NCBI GenBank assembly: GCA_046757585.1
Contig: JBHHYR010000057.1
Span: 1 to 19,399 of the forward strand
DNA from: JBHHYR01 sp046757585
GTDB lineage: Bacteria > Desulfobacterota > Binatia > HRBIN30
DNA: 19,399 nucleotides
Reading direction: 5' to 3'
The first letter of the stretch is position 1, and each line of letters starts with the position of its first letter. Below the pieces are notes generated by a model. It searched no databases. It saw only the letters and a list, made by a program, of their open reading frames with translations, and was not told the origin of the DNA. A program made the position numbers and the translations under genes. Positions 7,899-14,920 of this stretch are shown here, piece after piece.

Positions 7899-8339
7899 AT
7901 GATTGACTCGGTGGAAGAATACGTCGGGAAGCGGCAGTCCATGGTGTTAGCGACACACGTGAACGGTGAAGTGCGAGCCTCCACCACGTGTTTTGCACCA
8001 GGCGAGCACATGACCATTTACTTCCTCGTGTTTCAGAACAGCGTCAAGCATCGGGGACTGCTGGAGAACCGGCAGGTGTCGTTGGTCATTGACGATGGGT
8101 TCGCGATTCCAATGCGCGGGGTGGAGATCATCGGCAGTGCCGATGTGGTCACCGGCGCCGAACGGCGGCGTGGCCAAGAGCTGCTAACCAGACGATTTCC
8201 GGACCTGATCGACGTATGGAACGATTCGCGCATTCTCATCGTGCGCGTCACGCCAAGTCGGGTCCGCTACACCGACTGGACCAAGGGCCTTGGCCAGAGC
8301 CGCGAGGCCAGTATCCTGTCGCCTGCTGCGGGTTCGTGA
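7899..8339 (+). CDS. Pyridoxamine 5'-phosphate oxidase-like flavin split-barrel protein
   Basis: A 146-residue protein with the pattern of the FMN-binding split-barrel fold: an N-terminal helix followed by VLATHVNGEVRAST, then MTIYFLVFQNSVKHRGLLEN and VSLVIDD, the strand order of the PNPOx-like superfamily. Members bind FMN, F420 or heme, and reduce or bind many small molecules; the true PdxH has about 210 residues and extra substrate residues, so this is not PdxH. The ATG at 7899 is chosen because MIDSVEEYV starts the domain; GGGG at 7887-7890 gives acceptable spacing. A TTG at 7878 would add seven residues. leuC follows after 88 bp on the same strand, so they may share a transcript. The substrate is unknown. 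Confidence 0.82.
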   Translation: MIDSVEEYVGKRQSMVLATHVNGEVRASTTCFAPGEHMTIYFLVFQNSVKHRGLLENRQVSLVIDDGFAIPMRGVEIIGSADVVTGAERRRGQELLTRRFPDLIDVWNDSRILIVRVTPSRVRYTDWTKGLGQSREASILSPAAGS

Positions 8340-8427
8340 AGGCGTAGCGCGCCCGGGGTCTTCGAGGGGGAGAGTCGCACCCATTTACTAAATACGCTAT
8401 CTGTGTGGGCAACGCACGAGTTGGAGA

Positions 8428-9849
8428 ATGGGGAAAAGCCTGCTTGATAAGGTGTGGGAAGCGCACGCGGTCCGCGAGTTGCCATCGGGACAGACGCAGC
8501 TTTTCATCGGCCTCCACCTGGTTCACGAAGTGACCAGTCCGCAGGCCTTCCAGATGCTTCGCGAGCAGGGGCTCCGAGTACCCTTTCCCGAGCGCACCTT
8601 TGCGACCGTTGACCATATCATCCCCACGGATACACGGCAGCGCCCGTACGCCGACCTGCAGGCCGAAGGCATGATGTGCGCTATCGAGCGCAATTGCCGC
8701 GAGTTCGGAATTCGCCTCTTCGACGCTGGTAGTGGCCATCAAGGTATCGTGCACGTCCTCGGCCCGGAGCTGGGTCTGACGCAACCGGGGATGACAGTCG
8801 CCTGCGGTGACAGTCATACGAGTACCCACGGAGCCCTCGGCACCGTTGCCTTCGGGATCGGCACCAGTCAGGTACGGGACGTCCTGGCGACGCAGTGCCT
8901 GGCAATCGAAAAGCCGAAGCTGCGGCGGATCACGGTCGATGGTGCCTTGCAGCCGGGCGTCTACGCCAAGGATGTGATTCTCCACATCATCCGCCGGCTT
9001 GGTGTGAAGGCTGGCGTTGGCTACGCGTACGAGTACGGCGGCGCGGTGTTGGCGCGCATGAGCGTGGAAGAACGCATGACGGTCTGCAACATGAGCATCG
9101 AGGGAGGGGCGCGCCTGGGATACGTCAGTCCGGACGCGACCACCGTCGCATACCTGCGCGGCCGGGCGTTTGCACCGGTGGGCGACAACTTCGATCGCGC
9201 ACGTGGCTGGTGGCAATCCATGGCGTCAGACCCGGACGCGTCGTATCATGATGTGGTACGCTTCGATGGAGCCGGCATCGGACCAACCGTCACGTGGGGA
9301 ATCAATCCCGGTCAAGCCATTGGCATCGATGAGAAGATTCCGCCGCCGGAGGCGTTCTCTGAGGACGAATGCGCTGTCGCGGAAGATGCATACGCGTACA
9401 TGAACCTCACGCCTGGCGCTGCAATCCGTGGGACTCGCATCGATGTCGCATTCATTGGCTCGTGCACCAACGGCCGGCTCTCCGATCTGCGCGAAGCGGC
9501 ACGAGTCGCGTGTCGGGGGCACGTCGCACCCCACGTCAAGGCCCTCGTGGTGGCCGGCTCGCAGGCAGTGGCACGTGCGGCCGAGGCGGAAGGACTCGAC
9601 GAGATCTTCCGTCAAGCGGGGTTCGAGTGGCGACTCCCAGGCTGTTCGATGTGTCTGGCGATGAACCCCGACAAGCTGGTGGGCCGGCAAGTCTGTGCCT
9701 CGTCCAGCAACCGGAACTTCAAAGGCCGGCAAGGAAGTCCGGCGGGACGGACCCTCCTGATGAGCCCCGCGATGGTTGCAGCGGCGGCGCTCGAGGGCGC
9801 CGTGGTTGACGTGCGAGCAATGCTCCCCCAGGATCGGTCGCATGGGTGA
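8428..9849 (+). CDS. leuC: 3-isopropylmalate dehydratase large subunit LeuC
   Basis: Aconitase-family enzyme that, with LeuD, isomerises 2-isopropylmalate to 3-isopropylmalate in leucine synthesis. It has 473 residues, the length of the long bacterial type. The 4Fe-4S cluster ligands are Cys346 in GSCTNGR and Cys406 and Cys409 in GCSMCLAMNPD, practically the E. coli positions. Other family marks are VDHIIPT (61-67), CGDSHTSTHGALG (126-138), NMSIEGGARLG (221-231), SSNRNFKGRQG and LMSPAMVAAAA. The N-terminus MGKSLLDKVWEAHAV supports the ATG at 8428 even though GGAG lies only one base away. Its last 8 bases overlap leuD, consistent with coupled translation of the two subunits. No leucine-type attenuator was seen upstream. 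Confidence 0.98.
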   Translation: MGKSLLDKVWEAHAVRELPSGQTQLFIGLHLVHEVTSPQAFQMLREQGLRVPFPERTFATVDHIIPTDTRQRPYADLQAEGMMCAIERNCREFGIRLFDAGSGHQGIVHVLGPELGLTQPGMTVACGDSHTSTHGALGTVAFGIGTSQVRDVLATQCLAIEKPKLRRITVDGALQPGVYAKDVILHIIRRLGVKAGVGYAYEYGGAVLARMSVEERMTVCNMSIEGGARLGYVSPDATTVAYLRGRAFAPVGDNFDRARGWWQSMASDPDASYHDVVRFDGAGIGPTVTWGINPGQAIGIDEKIPPPEAFSEDECAVAEDAYAYMNLTPGAAIRGTRIDVAFIGSCTNGRLSDLREAARVACRGHVAPHVKALVVAGSQAVARAAEAEGLDEIFRQAGFEWRLPGCSMCLAMNPDKLVGRQVCASSSNRNFKGRQGSPAGRTLLMSPAMVAAAALEGAVVDVRAMLPQDRSHG

Positions 9850-10462
9850 GCTCGTGCGCATCACCCGCGTTGCCGGACGCCCAGTCCCGCTGCGCGGGAA
9901 CGATATCGATACCGACCGTATTATTCCTGCACGCTTCATGAAAGCCGTGACCTTCGACGGTTTGGGGAAGTACCTGTTCTACGATGTGCGCTTCGATGCC
10001 GCGGGGCGCTCGACCGGCCATGTGCTGGACGATCCGCGCTACGAGGCGAAGGGGCCGCGCGTCGCCATTGTGAACAAGAATTTCGGCTGTGGGTCATCAC
10101 GTGAACATGCCGCGCAGGCGTTACTGCGCTGGGGCGTCAAGGGGATCGTTGGCGAATCTTTCGCGGACATCTTCATGGGCAACTGCATCGCGTTGGGTAT
10201 GCCGTGTGTGTGTGCCCGTACCGCTGATGTGCTCGGACTCCTGTCGGCGGTCGAAGCGGACCCGGCACACGAGCTTGTCGTGGATATCCTGGGCCTCACG
10301 GCGACCTACCGTGACAAGGTGTATCCAGTGACTCTGCCTGCGGCGGCGCGCACACAACTGTTGGAGGGTACATGGGACGCCACGCGGATTCTCTTGCAGG
10401 CCGAGGCGCAAGTGCGGCAGACCGCCTCGGGCTTGCCGTACGTCAGCGGCTTCGCCCGCTGA
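9842..10462 (+). CDS. leuD: 3-isopropylmalate dehydratase small subunit LeuD
   Basis: The 206-residue swivel-domain partner of LeuC. The sequence shows GNDIDTDRIIPARFM near residues 20-34, the diagnostic VNKNFGCGSSREHAAQALL in the middle, and SFADIFMGNCIALGMP after it. It has the normal length for the bacterial long form. ATG 9842 is chosen because it gives MGELVRITRVAGRPVPL, the usual N-terminus, and overlaps the leuC stop; an open frame continues upstream to 9776 only within leuC. The leuC-leuD pair is usually followed by leuB, but here a VOC-fold gene follows after 46 bp, so leuB must be elsewhere. Confidence 0.97.
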   Translation: MGELVRITRVAGRPVPLRGNDIDTDRIIPARFMKAVTFDGLGKYLFYDVRFDAAGRSTGHVLDDPRYEAKGPRVAIVNKNFGCGSSREHAAQALLRWGVKGIVGESFADIFMGNCIALGMPCVCARTADVLGLLSAVEADPAHELVVDILGLTATYRDKVYPVTLPAAARTQLLEGTWDATRILLQAEAQVRQTASGLPYVSGFAR

Positions 10463-10508
10463 CCCGTCGGTCCGGGCCGCGTAGGCTGCACGCCTGCAAA
10501 AGACGAAG

Positions 10509-10919
10509 ATGGCTGCCCACCTGACACATGTCGCGCTGTTCGTCGGAGACACGGCGCGGACGATCGACTTCTACCAGCGCTTCGTCGGGTTGCACGTGGT
10601 ACACGATCGCGTCGACGACGGCGTACGTGTCGTGTGGCTGAGTGAGAAGCAGCAAGATCCCGAGTTCGTGATCGTCGCCATCACGATGGCACCGGGACGA
10701 TCAGCGTTTCCCCCACAGATGGCCCACCTTGGCTACGAGTTGCCGTCGCGCGCCGCGGTTGATGCGGTGGCGGCGTGTGCCAAGGCAGAAGGCGTCCTGG
10801 AGCAGGGGCCGCGCGATGCCGGCCCGATTGTCGGCTACTACTGCATACTCCGGGACCCCGACGGGAACTCCGTTGAGTTCTCGTACGGCCAACCCATCAA
10901 TCCGTCCCGCCTCAGCTAG
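10509..10919 (+). CDS. VOC (glyoxalase/bleomycin resistance/dioxygenase fold) protein
   Basis: A 136-residue single-module protein. It starts AHLTHVALFVGDTARTIDFY, the standard beta-alpha opening of the vicinal oxygen chelate fold, and ends with RDPDGNSVEFSYGQP. Likely metal ligands are His7, His73 (QMAHLGYEL) and Glu123. A dimer of two-module halves would make the active site, as in lactoylglutathione lyase. Substrates of this superfamily range from methylglyoxal adducts to aromatic diols and antibiotics, and cannot be told here. It lies 46 bp after leuD on the same strand and probably shares the transcript. A GC hairpin at 10945-10971 may end that transcript. Confidence 0.85.
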   Translation: MAAHLTHVALFVGDTARTIDFYQRFVGLHVVHDRVDDGVRVVWLSEKQQDPEFVIVAITMAPGRSAFPPQMAHLGYELPSRAAVDAVAACAKAEGVLEQGPRDAGPIVGYYCILRDPDGNSVEFSYGQPINPSRLS

Positions 10920-10944
10920 CGGCAGGTTGCTGAACGGGCCGGGC

Positions 10945-10971
10945 GCCGCCCGCAACTGGCGGGAGGGCGGC
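10945..10971 (+). terminator. GC-rich hairpin after the leuCD-VOC genes
   Basis: GCCGCCC (10945-10951) is an exact reverse complement of GGGCGGC (10965-10971); an inner CCCGC/GCGGG pairing competes with it. It starts 26 bp after the VOC stop. A T-tract is missing, so efficient intrinsic termination is uncertain. Confidence 0.4.
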
Positions 10972-11047
10972 ACTTGCCACGGCAAGACAACGCCCATTCG
11001 GGTCATAAACGCGGCGATATTCGCAGGCCAGGCGGGCGGAATTTGTG

Positions 11048-11076
11048 TTGACAAACTTTCGCCTTCTCGCAATAAT
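11048..11076 (+). promoter_or_regulatory. Near-consensus sigma-70 promoter
   Basis: A perfect TTGACA at 11048-11053 is followed after exactly 17 bp by AATAAT at 11071-11076 (5 of 6 to TATAAT). The expected start, about 11083, leaves a leader of about 36 nt before the GTG at 11119. It is the strongest-looking promoter in the window. Confidence 0.7.
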
Positions 11077-11118
11077 AGCGTCGAAAAGTACGCGTTTATA
11101 CTTCGAGGGCGCTCGGCC

Positions 11119-11481
11119 GTGAAAGCTGACGAGAGGATTGATTTCGAGCTAAAGGGGATCGGCCTAACGCCCTTGGCTGGCGGGGAACCACGGGGCGCAG
11201 AGTACACCGGAACCAAAGCTCTGATGCTTGCTGTCCTGGAAAACGGCTTTCAAAGTTACTTCAGCTCCAGAGCACGGATTCGTGCCGAAGCGGAGCGCTG
11301 GGTTGCCAACCGGCAGGCTCGCTCCCCGTTTTCGTTTACCGTGGTGTGTGAAGTGTTGGGACTGGAACCCGATGCGGTGCGCTCCGCGCTGCGGCGGGTG
11401 GAGCGCCAGCGGACGCCGATCCGGCCGCACGTCAAGCGGACCCGGCCAAACGTGCACCGCCTGGGTCGGGTCGGCGTCTAA
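11119..11481 (+). CDS. Small basic protein of unknown function
   Basis: A 120-residue protein. The frame is open far upstream, but GTG 11119 is chosen because a near-consensus promoter ends at 11076 and CGAGGG precedes the GTG. The core around ALMLAVLENGFQSYFSS, followed by an arginine-rich helix and PFSFTVVCEVLGLEP, resembles an unnamed family of small proteins that I know from deltaproteobacterial genomes (recalled pattern: a VLEDAI...F segment, then a FSFENICEVLGLDP segment). Residues 72-97 look like a helix-turn-helix, and the tail, with RPHVKRTRPNVHR, is strongly basic, which suggests binding to nucleic acid. No enzyme motif or signal peptide is seen. Function is unknown; a DNA- or RNA-binding role is inference. 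Confidence 0.7.
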   Translation: MKADERIDFELKGIGLTPLAGGEPRGAEYTGTKALMLAVLENGFQSYFSSRARIRAEAERWVANRQARSPFSFTVVCEVLGLEPDAVRSALRRVERQRTPIRPHVKRTRPNVHRLGRVGV

Positions 11482-11522
11482 GTCTTCTAAGTAGCGTGGG
11501 GCGGGCACCCAAACCGGGGTGG

Positions 11523-11547
11523 ATTCCCGCTCGAAGATTGCGGGAAT
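11523..11547. repeat. Intergenic palindromic repeat
   Basis: ATTCCCGC (11523-11530) and GCGGGAAT (11540-11547) are exact reverse complements around a 9-nt loop. The flanking GG and GACGG fit the recurring GGATTCCCGC...GCGGGAATGAC intergenic element known from many bacterial genomes. It lies 42 bp after the stop of the small basic protein gene and may also act as a transcript end. Confidence 0.6.
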
Positions 11548-11686
11548 GACGGCTGGGGTGCCGACTGATTTCTTGTCGCCACGCAGCGATGTCTGCCGTT
11601 GACGTCGGACTTTGGCATTTCCAGTTTGGGTTGGCGGCGGCTACCCGCGCTGAGAGCGTGTCAATCAGCTTGTGGCTCGTCCCGCG

Positions 11687-12136
11687 TCAAAGCTTGCGTA
11701 CCAGCAGTAGAAACACGCCGGCAAGGGCAAGGAGTATCAGGAACCGCAGGCCGGTGCCTTCGGGGCGCGGCGCGAGATCGCCAGAAGTCGGACGCTCCCG
11801 GGGCGTGGGCATGTAGTATGGGGTCCGCGACCTGCGGGCGGACGCTGCATCCGCAGTCGTCCACTGGTCGCCGATCACGTCAGCCCGTTGGATCGAAGCA
11901 AGAATCTGCCGGGCCTCCCCCAGCTGTGGGCCGGCGACGTAGATCGACACCGGCCAGGTGACTGCGAGTGGGTCGGAAGGCTCCTGGTGCGGGTGCCGGA
12001 GTTGCTTGAGACCATCGCATTCCAATAGGCACGTCATTCCTTCCAGGGTCAGCGCCTTGGCAGCAAACTCTGCTTGCAACCCAGGCATCGTGGCTAGCAG
12101 CGTATCGGGCGGGGTACGGCTGTGCGTGCGGCCCAT
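11687..12136 (-). CDS. DUF2007-like protein with C-terminal membrane anchor
   Basis: A 149-residue protein. The first 80 residues have the pattern of the DUF2007 family of putative signalling proteins: an alpha helix with QAEFAAKALTLEGMTCLLE, a variable loop, then a strand VSIYVAGPQ and a helix LGEARQILAS. A low-complexity linker follows, and residues 129-146 (GLRFLILLALAGVFLLLV) form a single hydrophobic helix ending in RKL, so it is probably a tail-anchored inner-membrane protein with its domain in the cytoplasm. The ATG at 12136 keeps the usual N-terminal helix; ATG 12088 is a shorter option. It lies 145 bp downstream of the copper ATPase gene on the same strand. The family call rests on pattern memory, and no function is established. 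Confidence 0.68.
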   Translation of the reverse strand: MGRTHSRTPPDTLLATMPGLQAEFAAKALTLEGMTCLLECDGLKQLRHPHQEPSDPLAVTWPVSIYVAGPQLGEARQILASIQRADVIGDQWTTADAASARRSRTPYYMPTPRERPTSGDLAPRPEGTGLRFLILLALAGVFLLLVRKL

Positions 12137-12169
12137 GCTCTCAGGGGGTGGCTGAAGAAATCCCGCGCT

Positions 12170-12201
12170 GATGCTTCGACCGGCTCAGCATGGTCGGATC
12201 C
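12170..12201. repeat. Dispersed repeat, copy 2
   Basis: The better-kept partner of 859-890 (24 of 32 bases the same). ATGCT at 12171-12175 can pair with AGCAT at 12187-12191, giving a short stem around TCGACCGGCTC. It resembles the CTTCGACAGGCTCAGCATG repeats of many environmental genomes and sits between the copper ATPase gene and the DUF2007-like gene. Confidence 0.55.
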
Positions 12202-12281
12202 CCTGCGCGAATGTATCGAATGTCTGCGGTCGTCCTGAAATCATCGAGGAGGTTGGTTCCAAAACGTCCTTCCCGACCACG

Positions 12282-14750
12282 TCACAGGGCCAGCGTGCGC
12301 AAACGCAGCGCGTTGCTGATCACGGATACGGAGCTGAAGCTCATTGCGGCGCTGGCAATCATCGGGCTCAGCAGTATGCCGAAGACCGGATACAGGACCC
12401 CGGCTGCGATTGGAATCCCCAGGGCGTTGTAGATGAATGCGAAGAAAAGGTTCTGGCGGATGTTGCGCATCGTGCACCGGCTGAGCCGGCGGGCTTTGGC
12501 GATCCCACGCAGGTCGCCCTTCACCAGAGTGACCCCGGCGCTTTCCATCGCGACGTCGGTTCCCGTTCCCATCGCGATCCCAACATCCGCCTGTGCCAGC
12601 GCCGGGGCATCATTGATGCCGTCCCCGGCCATTGCCACCATCCGGCCCTGGGCTTGCAGGCGCCGGACGATTTCCGCTTTCTCGGCGGGGAGTACTTCGG
12701 CCACGACCTCGTCGATGTGCAGGCTGCGTGCGACGGTCTCGCCCGTCGTGCGGCTGTCACCGGTGAGCATCACGAGGCGTACCCCCTCGCGGTGCAAGGA
12801 CTGGATCGCCTCGGGCGTGGAGGCCTTGATGGGGTCGTTCGCTCCGAGCAGGCCCACCGGGCGGCCGTCGACCACGACGAACATCACACTTTGACCTGCC
12901 TGCCGGAGGTCTTCGGACGGTGCTTGGAGTTCGCCCTCCGCGACCCCGAACTCTTGCAGCAGCGCTCGGTTGCCGACGGCAACGGTGTGGTCGTCGACCG
13001 TCCCGATCGCGCCCTTGCCCGTTATAGAGCGAAAGTCCCTCACGGCAGACAGCTCGATTCCCTTGGCCTGCGCACCGGCGACGATGGCTGCGGCAAGGGG
13101 GTGCTCGCTGGCCCGTTCGAGGCTCGCCGCGAAACGGAGCAGCTGTGCCTCGCTCCAACCGCCCACGGCGACAACTGCCGCGAGCCGTGGCGCACCCGCC
13201 GTGAGGGTGCCTGTCTTGTCCACAACGATCGTATCCACCTTTTCCAGAACTTCCAGCGCCTCCGCGTTCTTGATCAGCACGCCGGCCGTTGCGCCGCGGC
13301 CGGTGCCAACCATGATGAACATCGGCGTCGCCAGACCCAGGGCGCACGGGCAGGCGACGATGAGCACCGCAACGGCATTCACCAGCGCGTATGCGAGCCG
13401 CGGGTCGGGGCCGATGAAGCTCCAGACGAGGAACGTGATTACTGCCACAGCGACCACTGCTGGGACGAAATAGGAGGAGACCACGTCGGCGAGCCGTTGG
13501 ATCGGCGCGCGGCTGCGTTGCGCTTCGCTGACCATCCTGACGATTTGTGCCAGGAGTGTGTCGTTCCCTACGCGTTCGGCACGCATGACGAACCCGGCGT
13601 TGCCATTGACCGTAGCAGCCACGACGCGGCTGCCCGGCCCCTTTTCGACTGGGATCGGTTCCCCGGTCATCATCGACTCGTCCACGGAACTCGTCCCTTC
13701 GAGCACCACGCCGTCCACTGGAACCTTCTCGCCTGGCCGCACGCGCAGTCTGTCGCCGGGCACCACGTCTTCCAGCAGCACCTCCTCTTCCGTGCCGTCA
13801 TCGTGCAGCCGCCGCGCGGTCTTGGGGGCGAGCCCTAGGAGCGCCTTGATGGCACTGCTGGTGCGGCTGCGGGCCCGCAGTTCGAGGACCTGGCCCAAGA
13901 GGACGAGGGCGGTGATCACCGCGGCCGCCTCGAAATAGACCGCCACCTGCCCACCTTGCCCGCGGAACGAACTTGGGAAGACGCCTGGCACCAGCGTCGC
14001 CACAACACTGTAGAAGTACGCGACTCCGGTGCCGGTGGCGACGAGGGTGAACATGTTCAGCCGGCGGTTGACGATGGACGTCCAGCCGCGCGTAAAGAAC
14101 GGCCACCCCCCCCACAGGACGACTGGCGTGGCCAAGGCGAACTGGATCCAGGTCGCGAGCCGCGGGCCGAGGGCGTGCTGCACGGGCTGCCCGGGGAGCA
14201 CGTCGGACATGGACAAGAACAGGACGGGCGCGCCGAGCGCCAGGCTGAACCAAAACCGGCGAGTCATGTCCAGTAGCTCGGGATTCGCCTCCTCCGCTAG
14301 AGCCGGCCCGCGCGCCTCCAAGGCCATGCCGCAGACCGGGCAGGTTCCCGGAGCGGGCCGTACGACCTCCGGGTGCATCGGGCACACATACTCCGTCGTG
14401 CTGGCGGCAACGGCGGATCGCTCTAGTGCCATACCGCACTGCGGGCAGGAGCCCGGCCCGGGATTCTGCACGGCCGGATGCATCGGGCAGGTGTGGAGGA
14501 TGGGTCCGGCGGCTGCCCGGCTGGCTGCACCGGCGGAAGAGGGCTCGGCGACTGGACCCAGGTACTTCAACGGCTCGCTCCGAAACTTCTCCCGGCAATG
14601 GCGGCCGCAGAAGTAGTACGTCCGCCCGTTATGGTCGTACGTCCCACCCTTTGGCGATTCCGGGTGCACCTGCATGCCGCACACGGGATCCCTGGCAGTC
14701 CGTTCAGTACCGCTCGATCGGGTAGCCGAACCTGCATCGCTGTGGTTCAT
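12282..14750 (-). CDS. copA: Cu(I)-exporting P1B-type ATPase with YHS and two CPMHP domains
   Basis: An 822-residue inner-membrane copper pump. Residues 21-64 are a YHS domain (DPVCGM at 21-26, YYFCGRHC at 45-52). Two heavy-metal-binding modules follow: CPMHP 88-92 with CPQCGM 102-107, and CPMHP 123-127 with CPVCGM 137-142. No GMTCxxC HMA domain is present. The core is complete: MTGEP (361-365), the membrane metal site CPC at 467-469, the phosphorylated Asp511 in DKTGTLT, SEHP (548-551), LTGDS (662-666) and GDGINDAP (709-716). Tyr774-Asn775 and Met803 with Ser806-Ser807 in the last two helices mark the Cu(I)-specific P1B-1 group. Export of Cu(I) to the periplasm is therefore likely. It is divergent from the dicysteine protein at 14921; no CueR-type operator was recognised between them. 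Confidence 0.96.
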   Translation of the reverse strand: MNHSDAGSATRSSGTERTARDPVCGMQVHPESPKGGTYDHNGRTYYFCGRHCREKFRSEPLKYLGPVAEPSSAGAASRAAAGPILHTCPMHPAVQNPGPGSCPQCGMALERSAVAASTTEYVCPMHPEVVRPAPGTCPVCGMALEARGPALAEEANPELLDMTRRFWFSLALGAPVLFLSMSDVLPGQPVQHALGPRLATWIQFALATPVVLWGGWPFFTRGWTSIVNRRLNMFTLVATGTGVAYFYSVVATLVPGVFPSSFRGQGGQVAVYFEAAAVITALVLLGQVLELRARSRTSSAIKALLGLAPKTARRLHDDGTEEEVLLEDVVPGDRLRVRPGEKVPVDGVVLEGTSSVDESMMTGEPIPVEKGPGSRVVAATVNGNAGFVMRAERVGNDTLLAQIVRMVSEAQRSRAPIQRLADVVSSYFVPAVVAVAVITFLVWSFIGPDPRLAYALVNAVAVLIVACPCALGLATPMFIMVGTGRGATAGVLIKNAEALEVLEKVDTIVVDKTGTLTAGAPRLAAVVAVGGWSEAQLLRFAASLERASEHPLAAAIVAGAQAKGIELSAVRDFRSITGKGAIGTVDDHTVAVGNRALLQEFGVAEGELQAPSEDLRQAGQSVMFVVVDGRPVGLLGANDPIKASTPEAIQSLHREGVRLVMLTGDSRTTGETVARSLHIDEVVAEVLPAEKAEIVRRLQAQGRMVAMAGDGINDAPALAQADVGIAMGTGTDVAMESAGVTLVKGDLRGIAKARRLSRCTMRNIRQNLFFAFIYNALGIPIAAGVLYPVFGILLSPMIASAAMSFSSVSVISNALRLRTLAL

Positions 14751-14869
14751 ACACTAGCCCGCATTGTTCCAAGTGCCCGCTGTCTTGTGCCGTACCAGAT
14801 GAGCGTCAAGGTGGACATCAGGCTAAAATTAGCAGAGTGCCGGCGGGCAAGGGAAGCCATGTGCTTTAC

Positions 14870-14898
14870 TTGCGACGGATCGGTTGGGTGGCTATAGT
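14870..14898 (+). promoter_or_regulatory. Promoter of the dicysteine coiled-coil gene
   Basis: TTGCGA at 14870-14875 and TATAGT at 14893-14898 are 17 bp apart (4 of 6 and 5 of 6 to consensus). The normal spacing argues against a MerR/CueR-type promoter, which needs 19-20 bp. Confidence 0.5.
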
Positions 14899-14920
14899 CA
14901 ACGACACACGGGGAGGTGCC

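Noticed and set aside
7501..7998. A 165-codon open frame on the - strand upstream of the ABC ATPase
   Set aside because: It overlaps the 5' part of the ATPase gene in another frame and the start of the flavin-fold gene. No ribosome site and no recognisable protein features.
12171..13838. A 555-codon open frame on the + strand
   Set aside because: It lies wholly antisense to the copper ATPase gene, apart from its first 110 bases. Its product is rich in His, Arg, Asp and Gly as expected of a shadow in high-GC DNA, and every catalytic motif of the ATPase is intact on the other strand.
14751..14920. A CueR/MerR-type operator between the copper ATPase and the dicysteine gene
   Set aside because: I looked for an interrupted palindrome like ACCTTCC-N7-GGAAGGT within a 19-20-bp promoter spacer and did not find it.
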